In this document: positions 54,506 to 63,974 of the stretch, piece by piece
How positions within the stretch are numbered: the stretch's first letter is position 1
Layout of the letters: every line of letters starts with the position of its first letter
From: Vreelandella arcis
GTDB lineage: Bacteria; Pseudomonadota; Gammaproteobacteria; Pseudomonadales; Halomonadaceae
Reading direction: 5' to 3'
Assembly (NCBI RefSeq): GCF_900103865.1
Contig: NZ_FNII01000001.1
Span: 62,001 to 126,000 of the forward strand
DNA length: 64,000 bases
Program-made: the position numbers and the translations under genes
Notes under the pieces: model-generated
The model's database searches: none
What the model saw: only the letters and a program-made list of their open reading frames with translations
What the model was told of the DNA's origin: nothing

Positions 54506-54777
54506 TACGAGACGGCATCCTTAAGCGCTTTACCCGGCTTAAATGCCACGTTCTTGCTGGCCGGAATCTGCAGCGGCTCACCGGTTTGCGGGTTTTTACC
54601 GGTACGGGCGGCACGTTCACGAACGGTGAAGGTGCCAAAGCCAATCAGGGCGACGTCTTCGCCTTTGGACACGCTGTTGGTAATTTCATCAAGAATGACG
54701 TTGAGTACTTGTCCCGCTTTGTCTTTGGACAGGTCGGCATTTTCAGCAATGGCGGCTGCAAGTTCAGGTTTACGCAT
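54505..54777 (-). CDS. HU family DNA-binding protein
   Basis: 90 residues beginning MRKPELAAAIAENADLSKDKAGQVLNVILDEIT, with the signature GFGTFTVRERAARTGKNPQTGEPLQIPASKNVAFKPGKALKDAV. HU bends and compacts DNA. The start at 54777 is supported by GGGGAG eight bases upstream on the minus strand. In P. aeruginosa an HU-like gene also sits between recG and the rubredoxin reductase gene. Confidence 0.95.
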   Translation of the reverse strand: MRKPELAAAIAENADLSKDKAGQVLNVILDEITNSVSKGEDVALIGFGTFTVRERAARTGKNPQTGEPLQIPASKNVAFKPGKALKDAVS

Positions 54778-54885
54778 AAGGAAACTCCCCTTGTTTAATA
54801 ATCGTGCAAGATACACTGTCGTGTTGTTGGTAACGTCACTTAAGGCTGAGCCAGAGATTTAGACAAGCCGTCAGCGCCGCGGGAT

Positions 54886-56055
54886 TTAGCCTAGCAGCGC
54901 AGGGGCTGCTCTGGAAAGCTCCACTTTCCTTCTCACGCAGCCGCCTGTCAATGCGAAACCAATCAAACGTCCGTCCCTATCTTCAGCGATCGCCGTCATA
55001 TCTCCGCCTTCGCCTTCGATTCGCCAGCGCTCGGGAGGGTTAAGCGGCGGGTAGGCGACCACCGGGAGCAACGGCGTTTTGACGATGACCGGCCAAGCAC
55101 CGAACCGCACCGGCGTGGGCGTGCCCGCCAGGGTCGTGGCAAGGGCCTGAGCACTGGCTTGAAGGGGCTGTACGTACATTGCGTTGACGCCGTCGACGCA
55201 GGCCACATCGCCCAGAGCGTCGATGTCTGGATGCGAGGTGCGTAACTGCCGATCCACCTGAATACCGCTGGTCGAGACGTCAAGCCCCGCGGCTTCGGCC
55301 AGCGCGGTACGCGGGGCCAAGCCGGTCGCCATTAAAATGATATCGGCGTTGAGCGAGTCCTCGTTATCCAGCGTAAGCGTCACACTATCGTCATCGTTCA
55401 ACGCCATGGTATTGAGCGTGCGACCCAGCGCAAGGCGAATGCCCGCGTCAAGGAACGCTTCACCTAGCGCGCGGCCTAGCGGATCCGGTAACAAGCGGGA
55501 TAGTGGTGTGGTGTCAGGCGCGATAACGGTGACGGCGTGGCCCCCCGCGTGCAGGTCATTGGCAAACTCGCAACCCACTAGCCCCGCGCCGATCACCGCC
55601 ACACGGGCAGGCATTGACCCCAAGGCGCGATGAAAACGGCGATAGTCGTCAAGGTCGTTAATGGTAAAGCAGCGCGCTTTTAGCGAGTCGGGTATCGCCA
55701 TCGGCACATGCGGTTTGGCCCCCGTGGCGAGCACCAAACGGTCGTAGTCAAGCGTATGACCGTCTTCCAGCCGTAGCGAACGGTTATCCACGTCAAGCTG
55801 GCCCACGCGGGTGTGGGCTATTACCCGAGCGTTAAGCGTTGTTTCGAGCTCAGCGGCGTTGCGTTGGGCGAGTCGCTCCGGAGGCAGGCGCTTGGCAAAG
55901 CCGGTAGATAGCAGCGGTTTGCTGTAGTCGTCGCCACTGTCGGCGCTGACCAATAGCAGAGAGCGCGTATCTCCCTGGCGGCGTAGCGCACGAGCAAGGC
56001 CAATGCCCGCCATGCCAGTGCCGACAATGATGAGCTCAGCGTGTGATGAGGGCAT
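54886..56055 (-). CDS. Rubredoxin-NAD(+) reductase-like FAD oxidoreductase
   Basis: About 389 residues. FAD motif LIIVGTGMAGIGLARALRRQG at the start, then the central NAD motif VAVIGAGLVGCEFANDLHAGGHAVTVI, and the C-terminal FAD segment in PDIDALGDVAC. The family (AlkT/RubB) passes electrons from NADH to rubredoxin. The start at 56055 is chosen because GGTGA precedes it; a start nine codons earlier is possible. Rubredoxin genes, usually close to it in Pseudomonas, are not in this window. It is divergent from ubiC. Confidence 0.87.
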   Translation of the reverse strand: MPSSHAELIIVGTGMAGIGLARALRRQGDTRSLLLVSADSGDDYSKPLLSTGFAKRLPPERLAQRNAAELETTLNARVIAHTRVGQLDVDNRSLRLEDGHTLDYDRLVLATGAKPHVPMAIPDSLKARCFTINDLDDYRRFHRALGSMPARVAVIGAGLVGCEFANDLHAGGHAVTVIAPDTTPLSRLLPDPLGRALGEAFLDAGIRLALGRTLNTMALNDDDSVTLTLDNEDSLNADIILMATGLAPRTALAEAAGLDVSTSGIQVDRQLRTSHPDIDALGDVACVDGVNAMYVQPLQASAQALATTLAGTPTPVRFGAWPVIVKTPLLPVVAYPPLNPPERWRIEGEGGDMTAIAEDRDGRLIGFALTGGCVRRKVELSRAAPALLG

Positions 56056-56141
56056 ACAGTCACCCAAAGGTCGATGGGACAAAAGCCTTTACAGCGCCAC
56101 ATGTTACACTAATGCATCGTTTAATTACCTAGGAGGCGCTG

Positions 56142-56708
56142 GTGTCGCGTCGCTCTGTTTGGTCAGCCGATGACTTTCCCTGTTGGCGTCCCGTGAAAGC
56201 GCTGCGCCCTGCTATGAGTGCGCCGTGGTGGCAGTGGGTCGCATCGACCGATTCATTGACCGCGCGTATTGTGGCAGCTAGTGGTCACCGGCCTTTCCAC
56301 GTGCGCTTATTGCGCCAGGGGGTGGCGCTGCCTGAACCGCACGAAGCCCAGGCGCTGGGCATTGCCGCCCGACGCTATGCTTGGCGGCGCGAAGTGGCTT
56401 TGTGTGTGGGCGAGTCACCCTGGGTGGTGGCGCGCTCGCTGGCCCCGCTGGCGTCATTAAAGGGCCAGTGCCTGGATCGTTTAGGCGAACGGTCATTGGG
56501 CAGTTGGCTGTTTCGTCAGCCGGATTTGGTGCGCGGCCCGCTCTACGCCACTCGCCATGCGCCTAGGTTCGCGTACCCGACAAGGGAGGCAGGTATTGGT
56601 AGCTGCTGGGGGCGGCGTTCGGTGTTTCAGCACGCGGGGTTATCGCTGCTGGTACAGGAATACTTTTTATCAACCATGGTGGATGATCTTGCGCTGCCTT
56701 CGCGCTAG
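56142..56708 (+). CDS. ubiC: Chorismate lyase
   Basis: 188 residues with GTG start and GGAGG at a proper distance upstream. Conserved chorismate-lyase features include RREVALCVGESPWVVARSLAPL and GSWLFRQPDLVRGPLYATR (Arg and Glu residues of the product pocket). It makes 4-hydroxybenzoate and pyruvate from chorismate, the first step of ubiquinone synthesis. It is followed by ubiA 36 bp later, an operon known across gammaproteobacteria. Confidence 0.92.
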   Translation: MSRRSVWSADDFPCWRPVKALRPAMSAPWWQWVASTDSLTARIVAASGHRPFHVRLLRQGVALPEPHEAQALGIAARRYAWRREVALCVGESPWVVARSLAPLASLKGQCLDRLGERSLGSWLFRQPDLVRGPLYATRHAPRFAYPTREAGIGSCWGRRSVFQHAGLSLLVQEYFLSTMVDDLALPSR

Positions 56709-56743
56709 GCTAGCGCTGCGTTTCTTGGATGGGTGAGGTAAGC

Positions 56744-57652
56744 ATGGATCGTTCTCTATTGCGGCCAACGGGGGTTGGTCGCGTTATGGATTTTATACGG
56801 CTGATGCGCTTGGATCGGCCGATTGGCACTTGGCTGCTGATGTGGCCAACGCTCTGGGCATTATGGATTGCCGCCGAGGGCGTTCCGGGGCGTAACGTGC
56901 TGCTGATTTTTATCGCCGGGGTATACGTTATGCGCGCGGCGGGGTGTGTGGTGAACGACTATGCTGACCGACACCTTGACGGTCATGTGAAGCGCACAAA
57001 ACATCGCCCATTGGCCACCGGCCGAATCAGCGACACCGAGGCCCAACTGCTGTTTATCGTACTGGTGGCCGCAGCGTTTATGCTGGTGCTGTTAACCAAT
57101 TGGTTTACCGTACTGTTGTCGGTGGGCGGTGTGATACTGGCGTTTATCTACCCGTTTATGAAACGTTATACCCACCTCCCCCAAGCCGTGCTGGGCGCGG
57201 CGTTCTCCTGGGCGATTCCCATGGCCTTCGGGGCTATCTTGGGGTATGTGCCGGTGGAGGCTTGGTTGCTGTTTAGCGCCAATGTGCTGTGGACCGTGGC
57301 TTATGACACCCAGTACGCCATGGTGGATCGCGACGATGACATTAAAATTGGTATTAAATCGACGGCGGTACTACTGGGCAATGCTGATCGGCTGGTGATT
57401 GGGCTACTGCAACTGGCTACGTTGGCGCTTTTGGCCTGGGTTGGCTTACGCGTTGGCTTGGGCGGTTTTTTCTGGTTGGGTTTGGCGGGTATGGCGGCCA
57501 CGTTTGTCCACCAGCAGCGCTTGATTCGTCACCGCGAGCGGGATCCTTGTTTTCAGGCGTTTTTGAATAATCACTGGTCGGGGCTATTGGTGTTTGCCGG
57601 CATCGCACTGAGTTGGTGGCCCATTGCTGGCGAATCCCTGGCTATGTCATAA
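56744..57652 (+). CDS. ubiA: 4-hydroxybenzoate octaprenyltransferase
   Basis: 302 residues, about eight membrane helices. Aspartate-rich motifs are present: [23 protein letters not shown] and the second [19 protein letters not shown]. It attaches the polyprenyl chain to 4-hydroxybenzoate in ubiquinone synthesis. ATG 56744 is preferred over the one five codons earlier because GTGAGG lies at the right distance. A Pho box overlaps its last codons. Confidence 0.95.
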   Translation: MDRSLLRPTGVGRVMDFIRLMRLDRPIGTWLLMWPTLWALWIAAEGVPGRNVLLIFIAGVYVMRAAGCVVNDYADRHLDGHVKRTKHRPLATGRISDTEAQLLFIVLVAAAFMLVLLTNWFTVLLSVGGVILAFIYPFMKRYTHLPQAVLGAAFSWAIPMAFGAILGYVPVEAWLLFSANVLWTVAYDTQYAMVDRDDDIKIGIKSTAVLLGNADRLVIGLLQLATLALLAWVGLRVGLGGFFWLGLAGMAATFVHQQRLIRHRERDPCFQAFLNNHWSGLLVFAGIALSWWPIAGESLAMS

Positions 57653-57677
57653 AATTGTCATCAAGTCATGGTGTGAT
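57644..57677 (+). promoter_or_regulatory. Pho box and promoter of phoB, overlapping the ubiA stop
   Basis: ATGTCATAAAATTGTCAT (57644-57661) matches the PhoB-binding consensus (CTGTCATAWAWCTGTCAY) at 16 of 18 positions: two TGTCAT units 11 bp apart. A weak -10-like TGTGAT follows at 57672, as in PhoB-activated promoters where the Pho box replaces -35. The TAA of ubiA lies inside the box. Confidence 0.75.
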
Positions 57678-57729
57678 CGTCATAGACCAGTCACTGGATT
57701 TTTTCTATCGAACACCGTGAGGCACTGGA

Positions 57730-58419
57730 ATGACCGCCAAGACCGTTTTAATTGTCGATGACGAGGCACCGATTCGCGAGATGATCGCGGTGGCGCTGGA
57801 AATGGCTGACTATAATGTACTTGAAGCGGATAATGCCCAGGACGCCCATGCGATGGTGGTCGATCACCAGCCCGACCTGCTATTGCTCGATTGGATGATG
57901 CCCGGTACCAGCGGCATTGAGCTGGCACGGCGTCTCAAGCGAGAAGAAACCACCGCCGAACTGCCAATTATCATGCTCACCGCCAAAAGTGAAGAAGATA
58001 ATAAAATTCAAGGGCTTGAAGCAGGTGCCGACGACTACATTACCAAACCGTTTTCGCCCCGAGAGCTGGTGGCTCGGCTAAAAGCTGTACTCCGCCGCTC
58101 CACACCGCACGGTGTCGAAGACCCAATTGAAATCAACGGGCTGCTGCTTGATCCGGTGAGCCACCGGGTCAGCGCTGACGGTAAAGCGCTGGACATGGGG
58201 CCAACCGAATATCGCTTGCTACAATTTTTTATGACCCACCAGGAAAGGGCTTACACGCGCAGTCAGTTACTCGACCAGGTGTGGGGAGGCAATGTGTACG
58301 TGGAAGAGCGCACCGTTGATGTTCACATACGTCGGCTACGGAAAGCCTTGGGCGACGCGCATCAAAACTTAATTCAAACGGTACGCGGTACAGGCTACCG
58401 CTTCTCCGCGCGGGTGTAA
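57730..58419 (+). CDS. phoB: Phosphate regulon response regulator PhoB
   Basis: 229 residues: receiver domain ([12 protein letters not shown]; phosphoacceptor Asp in [13 protein letters not shown]; Lys in [11 protein letters not shown]) and an OmpR-type winged-helix domain ([54 protein letters not shown]). It activates phosphate-starvation genes, probably including itself through the Pho box just upstream. phoR follows 2 bp after its stop. Confidence 0.97.
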   Translation: MTAKTVLIVDDEAPIREMIAVALEMADYNVLEADNAQDAHAMVVDHQPDLLLLDWMMPGTSGIELARRLKREETTAELPIIMLTAKSEEDNKIQGLEAGADDYITKPFSPRELVARLKAVLRRSTPHGVEDPIEINGLLLDPVSHRVSADGKALDMGPTEYRLLQFFMTHQERAYTRSQLLDQVWGGNVYVEERTVDVHIRRLRKALGDAHQNLIQTVRGTGYRFSARV

Positions 58420-58421
58420 CC

Positions 58422-59741
58422 TTGCGTTTGTGGAGCCGTGAGTTGTGGCGCCTGCTGGGATGGGCGTTACTTGGCACGTGCTTAGGTTGGTTAGTGGGGG
58501 TGCCGGGCCTGGGGTTAGCCGGTGGCTTTGCCGTTTGTTTGGTCTTTCACCTGCGCCAACTGCGTGCCGCGTATCTTTGGTTGACGCTACGTCCGCAAGG
58601 CGAGCCGCCCACTGCAAGTGGCCTGTGGGGCGAGCTGTTTGATCGCCTTTACCGCTATCAGAAAAGTCAGCAAATTACCCAAAGTCGCCTGCGGACTACC
58701 CTGGCCCGTATTCAGGAATCCTCGGAAGCCATGCGCGACAGCATAGTGATGCTGGATCGCCACGGCGATCTGGAATGGTGGAATAGCGCCGCCAGCAATA
58801 TGCTGGGACTGCAAACCGCCCACGACCGTGGCCAACACATTACTAACCTGCTGCGTGACCCGCAGTTTATTAGTTACTTCAACGGCCGTGATTACAGCGA
58901 GCCGCTCACCCTGACATCTCCCATCGACGAGCGGCGTATCTTGCAGTACCAGATTACCCTTTACGGCGACGACGAGCGCTTGGTGATGGCTCGCGATATC
59001 ACGCGACTGCATCAGCTTGAGCAGATGCGCCGTGATTTTGTCGCCAACGTATCCCATGAGTTGCGCACGCCGTTAACCGTGCTATCAGGCTATCTTGAAA
59101 CCTACAGCGAAATGGCCGAGCAGCTTCCTCCACGCTTGGGCCGCAGCATCGGGCAGATGCAGGCTCAGACCCAGCGGATGCAAAATCTGGTGAACGACCT
59201 ATTGCTACTATCGCGATTGGAAATTGACCAGGGCGGGAAGGATCATGAGCCCCTCGATGTCACGGCGTTGCTCAACAGTGTTGCAGCCGATGCACGGGCG
59301 CTTTCCGGTCATCAGCATGCGCTCACCATCGAAGGCGATTACGCGGCACAGCTGGTGGGAAGCGAGCAGGAGGTTCGTAGTGCCGTATCCAATCTCGTCT
59401 TTAATGCGGTGCGTTATACGCCCGCAGGCAGTGCCATCACGCTGCGCTGGAAAGCTTTCGGCCAAGGAGCCTGTATTGAAGTGAGTGACGACGGGGAGGG
59501 TATCGATCCCGTACATATTCCCCGCCTAACCGAGCGTTTTTATCGTGTGGATAAAGGCCGCAGTACCGCGACGGGAGGCACCGGACTGGGGCTTGCCATC
59601 GTCAAGCACGTGCTGTTACGCCACGACGCCCAGTTACAAATAAGCTCCCACCCGGGAGAAGGGGCACTGTTCCGCTGCGTGTTCCCTGCGACACGTATCC
59701 ATCTTCCCGCAGCTCTGCCGCGCAATGCTTCATCGGTGTGA
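58422..59741 (+). CDS. phoR: Phosphate regulon sensor kinase PhoR
   Basis: 439 residues with a TTG start directly after phoB. A short membrane hairpin (LLGWALLGTCLGWLVGVPGLGLAGGFAVCLVFHL) comes first, then a PAS domain (about 95-200), HisKA with FVANVSHELRTPLTVLSGYLE, and HATPase with NLVFNAVRYTP and GTGLGLAIVKHVL. It has no sizeable periplasmic domain, as is usual for PhoR: it senses phosphate through the PstSCAB-PhoU complex encoded to the right. Confidence 0.96.
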   Translation: MRLWSRELWRLLGWALLGTCLGWLVGVPGLGLAGGFAVCLVFHLRQLRAAYLWLTLRPQGEPPTASGLWGELFDRLYRYQKSQQITQSRLRTTLARIQESSEAMRDSIVMLDRHGDLEWWNSAASNMLGLQTAHDRGQHITNLLRDPQFISYFNGRDYSEPLTLTSPIDERRILQYQITLYGDDERLVMARDITRLHQLEQMRRDFVANVSHELRTPLTVLSGYLETYSEMAEQLPPRLGRSIGQMQAQTQRMQNLVNDLLLLSRLEIDQGGKDHEPLDVTALLNSVAADARALSGHQHALTIEGDYAAQLVGSEQEVRSAVSNLVFNAVRYTPAGSAITLRWKAFGQGACIEVSDDGEGIDPVHIPRLTERFYRVDKGRSTATGGTGLGLAIVKHVLLRHDAQLQISSHPGEGALFRCVFPATRIHLPAALPRNASSV

Positions 59742-59989
59742 GAATCCACGCTGCTGGATAAGCACGTCACATGTGCCATTTCGACTCACTTTAAGCGTGC
59801 CCTAATGTCACCCTCAGGTTTGACGGACGCCTCGCGCTTAAAACTCAACTCTTTGTTATTAAAGCATAATATGCTTTCAAGTGGGTAGCTGGCACAAAGT
59901 CTGCTCTTTTAAATGTAAGGCAGTCACTTCACATTGTAAAATGTAGAAAACTGTTGATACTTTTCTTTACGGAACGAAGAAAAGTAACT
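59742..59989 (+). promoter_or_regulatory. Region upstream of the candidate sRNA with a GacA-like upstream site
   Basis: No gene in this stretch. TGTAAG (59914-59919) and CTTCACA (59927-59933) form an imperfect palindrome like the GacA/UvrY upstream site of rsmY, rsmZ and csrB genes (TGTAAG-N6-CTTACA), here with a spacing one base longer and one inserted C. It lies about 65-70 bp before the presumed RNA start near 59990. No clean -35/-10 pair is obvious. Confidence 0.4.
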
Positions 59990-60198
59990 ACGCTTAGAAA
60001 GTAAAACGATGCAGGGCAAGGATGTGCTGTATTAACAGGGATGATTGAAGATTCAAAGGATGAATCAAACAGGCGGTCACACGGCCAGTTAGGGTAACGT
60101 CCAAGGTTGGAATCCCGCAAAAGGAAAGGAAGCTGGTAAGCTCCATCGCCTGATAATGATCACTGTCGAAGACCCCGCCCCGGCGGGGTCTTGTTTTT
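59990..60198 (+). ncRNA. Candidate CsrB/RsmY/RsmZ-type small RNA
   Basis: About 200 noncoding bases with six GGA motifs (GGA starting at 60020, 60039, 60058, 60109, 60123 and 60128). The first three lie in (C)A(A/G)GGATG contexts matching the CsrA/RsmA binding consensus. One is displayed in the loop of a perfect hairpin, GATTC-AAAGGAT-GAATC (60051-60067); another sits in GCA-AGGATG-TGC. The end is a strong rho-independent terminator oriented rightward (60169-60198). No protein frame of note is present on the plus strand. Such RNAs titrate CsrA/RsmA, linking to motility, biofilm and c-di-GMP control. The 5' end is estimated. Confidence 0.62.
60169..60198 (+). terminator. Strong rightward intrinsic terminator
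   Basis: AAGACCCCGCC (60169-60179) pairs perfectly with GGCGGGGTCTT (60182-60192) and runs into TTGTTTTT. No T-run exists on the minus-strand side, so it serves a rightward transcript (the candidate sRNA), not cysZ. Confidence 0.88.
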
Positions 60199-60199
60199 G

Positions 60200-60928
60200 C
60201 TAGCGGCTAAGAACTGGGGCATTGCGGTAGTGGTAATCCCACATCAGCACGGCACCGGCTACGGCACCGGGGATCAAAAACAAGTTGGCCAGCGGGATCC
60301 AGGTCAGCAGTGTGACCAGGCCGCCGAAGCTAAAACTCTGCCACCATCGAGCGGATAAGCGATAGCGCATATCGCGGAACGATACCTTGTTGTTGTCCAT
60401 GGGGTAATCCAAGTAGGTGATAGCCATCACCCAGGCGGAAAACAACGCCCACAGCAGCGGTGCAACGAGGTTAAGCCCTGGGATCCAGCCCAGCACAAAT
60501 AGCAGCGCCATGCGCGGCAGGATATACCCCAGTTTGACCAACTCGCGTCCTAGCGCATCCACCGCCGTCTTGGCTAACCCGCGCTCATCCAGCGGCTCTC
60601 GGCCGATGACTTGACGTTCCACTTTGGCGGCCAAAAAGCCGTAAAACGGCGCGGCGATAAAGTGCGTTACCAGCGTAAAGGTGAAAAAAATCACCACCAG
60701 CAAACAGATAAAAAACACCGGCCAAATCAGCCAGGAAAGCCATTCCAGCCAGCTAGGCACGGCGCTCATCCAACTGGCTAGCCAGCCTGAAAAGCGCTCC
60801 AGCACGATGTGAAGCATCGCGCCGTAGACAAGCATGTTGACCAGGATGGGCAGAAAAATATAGCGTCTCAGCCCAGGCCCATAAACACAGCGTGTACCTC
60901 GGCTGATTGCAGTGACCGCGTCTAGCAT
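60200..60928 (-). CDS. cysZ: Sulfate transporter CysZ
   Basis: 242 residues with several membrane helices and the CysZ/EI24 features AISRGTRCVYGPGLRRYIFLPILVN, FFTFTLVTHFIAAPFYGFLAAKVE and LGWIPGLNLVAPLLWALFSAWVMAITYLDYPMDNN. It takes up sulfate for cysteine synthesis. The frame is open 67 codons further upstream, but MLDAV at 60928 is where family similarity begins; GAGGAG lies upstream of it. Confidence 0.93.
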   Translation of the reverse strand: MLDAVTAISRGTRCVYGPGLRRYIFLPILVNMLVYGAMLHIVLERFSGWLASWMSAVPSWLEWLSWLIWPVFFICLLVVIFFTFTLVTHFIAAPFYGFLAAKVERQVIGREPLDERGLAKTAVDALGRELVKLGYILPRMALLFVLGWIPGLNLVAPLLWALFSAWVMAITYLDYPMDNNKVSFRDMRYRLSARWWQSFSFGGLVTLLTWIPLANLFLIPGAVAGAVLMWDYHYRNAPVLSR

Positions 60929-61010
60929 GAAAAGGGGAGACTCCTCGTTGATTACAATGCCCTGGCTGCCGCGCAGCCAGGGCGTATTGCATGAGGAATC
61001 GAGGGATAGG

Positions 61011-61739
61011 TCAAGACTTTTTCGGCACTGCCTGCTGATCCAGGGTGTTGGGATCGGTATGGCGAATATCCAGCCCTTTGACGAGGTAAACCACGTGTTC
61101 TGCGAGGTTATTGGCATGATCCCCCACACGCTCTAGGGCACGCAGTATCCACATGACGCTGAGCACTGAGGTAATCGAGCGCGAATCTTCCATCATAAAG
61201 GTCACCAGCGAGCGCATAGCGCTGCCGTATTCACCGTCGACAAATTCATCTTCACGGATGACCTGCATGGCCAGTTCGGTATCAAAGCGAGCGAACGCGG
61301 TCAGCGAGTCGCGCAGCATTTTGCGCACGTGCTCACTGATATGACGCACCTCGACAAGCCCGCGCACGGAATTGCTGCTTTCGCTTAAGCTCAGGGCGTT
61401 ACGGGCAATCTTGCTGGCTTCATCGCCAATCCGCTCTAAATCAGAGGTGGCGCGGATTACCGCCAGCACCAAGCGCAAATCCGAGGCGGCCGGTTGGCGA
61501 CGGGCAAAAATGCGGGTGCATTCGTCATCGATTTGTAGCTGTAAATCGTTCACCTGGGCGTCGCCATCGCGAACCTTCTCGGCCAGCCGGGAGTCGCTTT
61601 CCATTAACGCGGCGATGGCGTCCTGCACCTGTTTTTCGACCATGCCACCCATCGCCATTAAATGGGTTTTGAGCTCTTCCAGCTCTTGGTTGAATTGGCG
61701 CGAGATATGTTGGCTGTGGGAATCACTGGTAATGTCCAT
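61011..61739 (-). CDS. phoU: Phosphate signalling protein PhoU
   Basis: 242 residues, two PhoU repeats of three helices. The repeats show IGDEASKIARNAL (about 90) and the second-repeat counterpart VGDHANNLAEHVVYL, with acidic metal-binding residues. PhoU links the Pst transporter to PhoR and lowers phosphate uptake. AGGAGG precedes its ATG. It lies 28 bp downstream of pstB, completing pstC-A-B-phoU. Confidence 0.97.
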   Translation of the reverse strand: MDITSDSHSQHISRQFNQELEELKTHLMAMGGMVEKQVQDAIAALMESDSRLAEKVRDGDAQVNDLQLQIDDECTRIFARRQPAASDLRLVLAVIRATSDLERIGDEASKIARNALSLSESSNSVRGLVEVRHISEHVRKMLRDSLTAFARFDTELAMQVIREDEFVDGEYGSAMRSLVTFMMEDSRSITSVLSVMWILRALERVGDHANNLAEHVVYLVKGLDIRHTDPNTLDQQAVPKKS

Positions 61740-61767
61740 GTCGCCCTCCTAACGGGGTTGCTTCAAC

Positions 61768-62583
61768 CTAAGCCATGCGGCCGGTTATGTAGTTTTCGGT
61801 GCGTTGTAAACGGGGGTTAGTGAACACGTGGTCGGTGGGACCGTACTCCACAAGTTCACCCTCCTGTAAAAAGGCGGTGTAATCGGACACTCGCGCCGCC
61901 TGCTGCATATTGTGGGTCACTAACACTAACGTTAGCTGAGATTTGAGGTTACGAATCAACTCTTCGATCTTAAGCGTAGAAATCGGATCAAGCGCCGATG
62001 CCGGTTCGTCGAGCAGCAACACATCGGGTTGAACCGCCAAGGTGCGAGCAATCACTAAACGCTGCTGTTGCCCACCGGACAATCGCCAAGCGGAGCGATG
62101 CAAGTCGTCTTTGACTTCATCCCATAGAGCCGCCGACGTTAATGCCCATTCGATAATGTCATCACGCTGGCGCTTGGCGAGGCGCTTCTGCAGGCGCAGG
62201 CCAAAGGCAACATTGTCGTAGATCGACATCGGAAAGGGGTTGGGGGTTTGGAATACCATGCCCACCCGACGCCGTAGCTCTGTCACGTTTATCCCCGGGT
62301 CGTGAATATTGTGGCCCTCCAGCGAAATGCTACCGCTGTGGGTGACCGATCCATTCAGATCGTGCAAGCGGTTGATCGCCCTCAACAACGTCGACTTACC
62401 ACAGCCCGATGGCCCAATAAAGGCTGTCACCCGATGGCGTGGCACCTGCAGGGTTAACGCCTGCAACGCCAATTTCCCCGCATAGGCGAGGTTGAACTGC
62501 TCAATGTTCAGGCAGCACTGATCCGCCGGAAAATGCGTTGCGGGTGCCTGAGTTGTCTGATCGACGTGTCGAGATGCTAGCAT
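61768..62583 (-). CDS. pstB: Phosphate ABC transporter ATP-binding protein PstB
   Basis: 271 residues. Walker [18 protein letters not shown], signature [16 protein letters not shown], Walker [15 protein letters not shown] and the switch His in [20 protein letters not shown]. Energises high-affinity phosphate import. Its start overlaps the end of pstA by seven bases. Confidence 0.97.
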   Translation of the reverse strand: MLASRHVDQTTQAPATHFPADQCCLNIEQFNLAYAGKLALQALTLQVPRHRVTAFIGPSGCGKSTLLRAINRLHDLNGSVTHSGSISLEGHNIHDPGINVTELRRRVGMVFQTPNPFPMSIYDNVAFGLRLQKRLAKRQRDDIIEWALTSAALWDEVKDDLHRSAWRLSGGQQQRLVIARTLAVQPDVLLLDEPASALDPISTLKIEELIRNLKSQLTLVLVTHNMQQAARVSDYTAFLQEGELVEYGPTDHVFTNPRLQRTENYITGRMA

Positions 62584-63974
62584 TCGCTTCCTCGCTGACG
62601 ACGTAGATGATGACGCAGTAATATGGCAGTTAGGTTAAGCACCAACACAAGCAGCACTAACAATAAGGCGGTGGCATACACTAATGGGATAGCGGCCTGC
62701 ACATCCTCGCCGTGAAAAGCGGTATCAAACAGATGATAACCGAGGTGCATAAACTTGCGTTCCAAATGTAAATAGGGAAATTCACCGTCTAGCGGCATCT
62801 GCGGCGCCAGTTTGGCAACGCCCACCAACATCAGCGGGGCCACTTCCCCCGCCGCCCGCGCCACGGCTAAAATGACGCCCGTCAACATGGCCGGCATAGT
62901 CATGGGCAGCACCACCCGAGTGATCATTTCAAGCCGCGTGGCACCCAGCGCTACCGCGCCTTCTCGTTGCGCTTCGGGGATGCGCGCCAGTCCCTCTTCG
63001 GTCGCCACGATGACGACCGGTAGTGTCAGTAGGGCGAGGGTTAACGAGGCCCACAGCAAGCCGCCGGTACCAAAGGTAGGCGAAGGCAACGCCTCGTCGA
63101 AAAACCATTCGTCCAGCGAGCCGCCAATACCGTAAACAAACACGCCTAAGCCGAATACCCCATAGACAATCGAGGGCACCCCGGCCAGGTTGTGAACGCC
63201 GATGCGCACTAAGCGGGTGAGGGGCCCCTGATGGGCGATCTCATTGAGATAGATGGCGGCTAACACGCCAAACGGCGTCACCATGACGGACATCAAAATA
63301 ACCATCAGCATGGTGCCAAAGATAGCCGGCCATACACCGCCCTGGGTATTGGCCGCACGCGGGCCTTGGCTTAAAAATTGCCAAATACCGTTTCCCCACG
63401 TTTGGACTTTTTGCCCTACGCTCATGGCGTTGGGCGCTTCAGCGCTGAGCACGGTGGCCAATGACTGGCGCAGCGTTTGCCCCTGGGGAGTGCGCAGCGT
63501 GAGTTGATACTGGGCGCGTTGAAGTGTTGGTAAGCGTAGTGCTTGCTTTACCTGCTGCCAGGCGTCTTGGCCAGTAATACGCTGCCCGTTAACGTCGACG
63601 GCTTCCAGGTAGCCAATAAAGTCGCCCCAGGTGCGCCGTTCCAAACGAAGTAAAGTCGCCGGCTGTGTGCGTTGGGCAATGCTGTCCAGTGCTACCCAGC
63701 GCCAACGGACGTCGTCGATGTCGCGGTTGCCGATGAAATAGAGGCGTTCGTTGCCTGCTTGATCGGGAAGCGGCAACTCGCGCACGGCTTCACCGGCCAC
63801 AATATCGCCATTGGCCAGCGTGACCTCGTCTAATGTTGCTGGCCAGAAATGCCCTAATCCACGGGTCAGCAGCAGCGCCAGCAATGCCCCTAGCATTAGC
63901 AGCGAGAGTGCGACACTGCCCGCACATAGCCAGGGCCAAACACCTTGCCGGAGGGCGCTTTTTAGTCGCTTCAC
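62577..63974 (-). CDS. pstA: Phosphate ABC transporter permease PstA
   Basis: 465 residues, GTG start. It has one N-terminal membrane helix, an extended periplasmic domain (about 45-210, as in the long PstA of Pseudomonas and relatives), then the core permease helices with the EAA loop [62 protein letters not shown]. Its start overlaps the stop of the upstream gene (GTGA), consistent with pstC. Confidence 0.95.
   Translation of the reverse strand: MKRLKSALRQGVWPWLCAGSVALSLLMLGALLALLLTRGLGHFWPATLDEVTLANGDIVAGEAVRELPLPDQAGNERLYFIGNRDIDDVRWRWVALDSIAQRTQPATLLRLERRTWGDFIGYLEAVDVNGQRITGQDAWQQVKQALRLPTLQRAQYQLTLRTPQGQTLRQSLATVLSAEAPNAMSVGQKVQTWGNGIWQFLSQGPRAANTQGGVWPAIFGTMLMVILMSVMVTPFGVLAAIYLNEIAHQGPLTRLVRIGVHNLAGVPSIVYGVFGLGVFVYGIGGSLDEWFFDEALPSPTFGTGGLLWASLTLALLTLPVVIVATEEGLARIPEAQREGAVALGATRLEMITRVVLPMTMPAMLTGVILAVARAAGEVAPLMLVGVAKLAPQMPLDGEFPYLHLERKFMHLGYHLFDTAFHGEDVQAAIPLVYATALLLVLLVLVLNLTAILLRHHLRRQRGSEC

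Noticed and set aside
60929-61129. 67-codon N-terminal extension of CysZ
   Set aside because: It overlaps the phoU end and lacks family similarity; a ribosome site precedes the Met at 60928.
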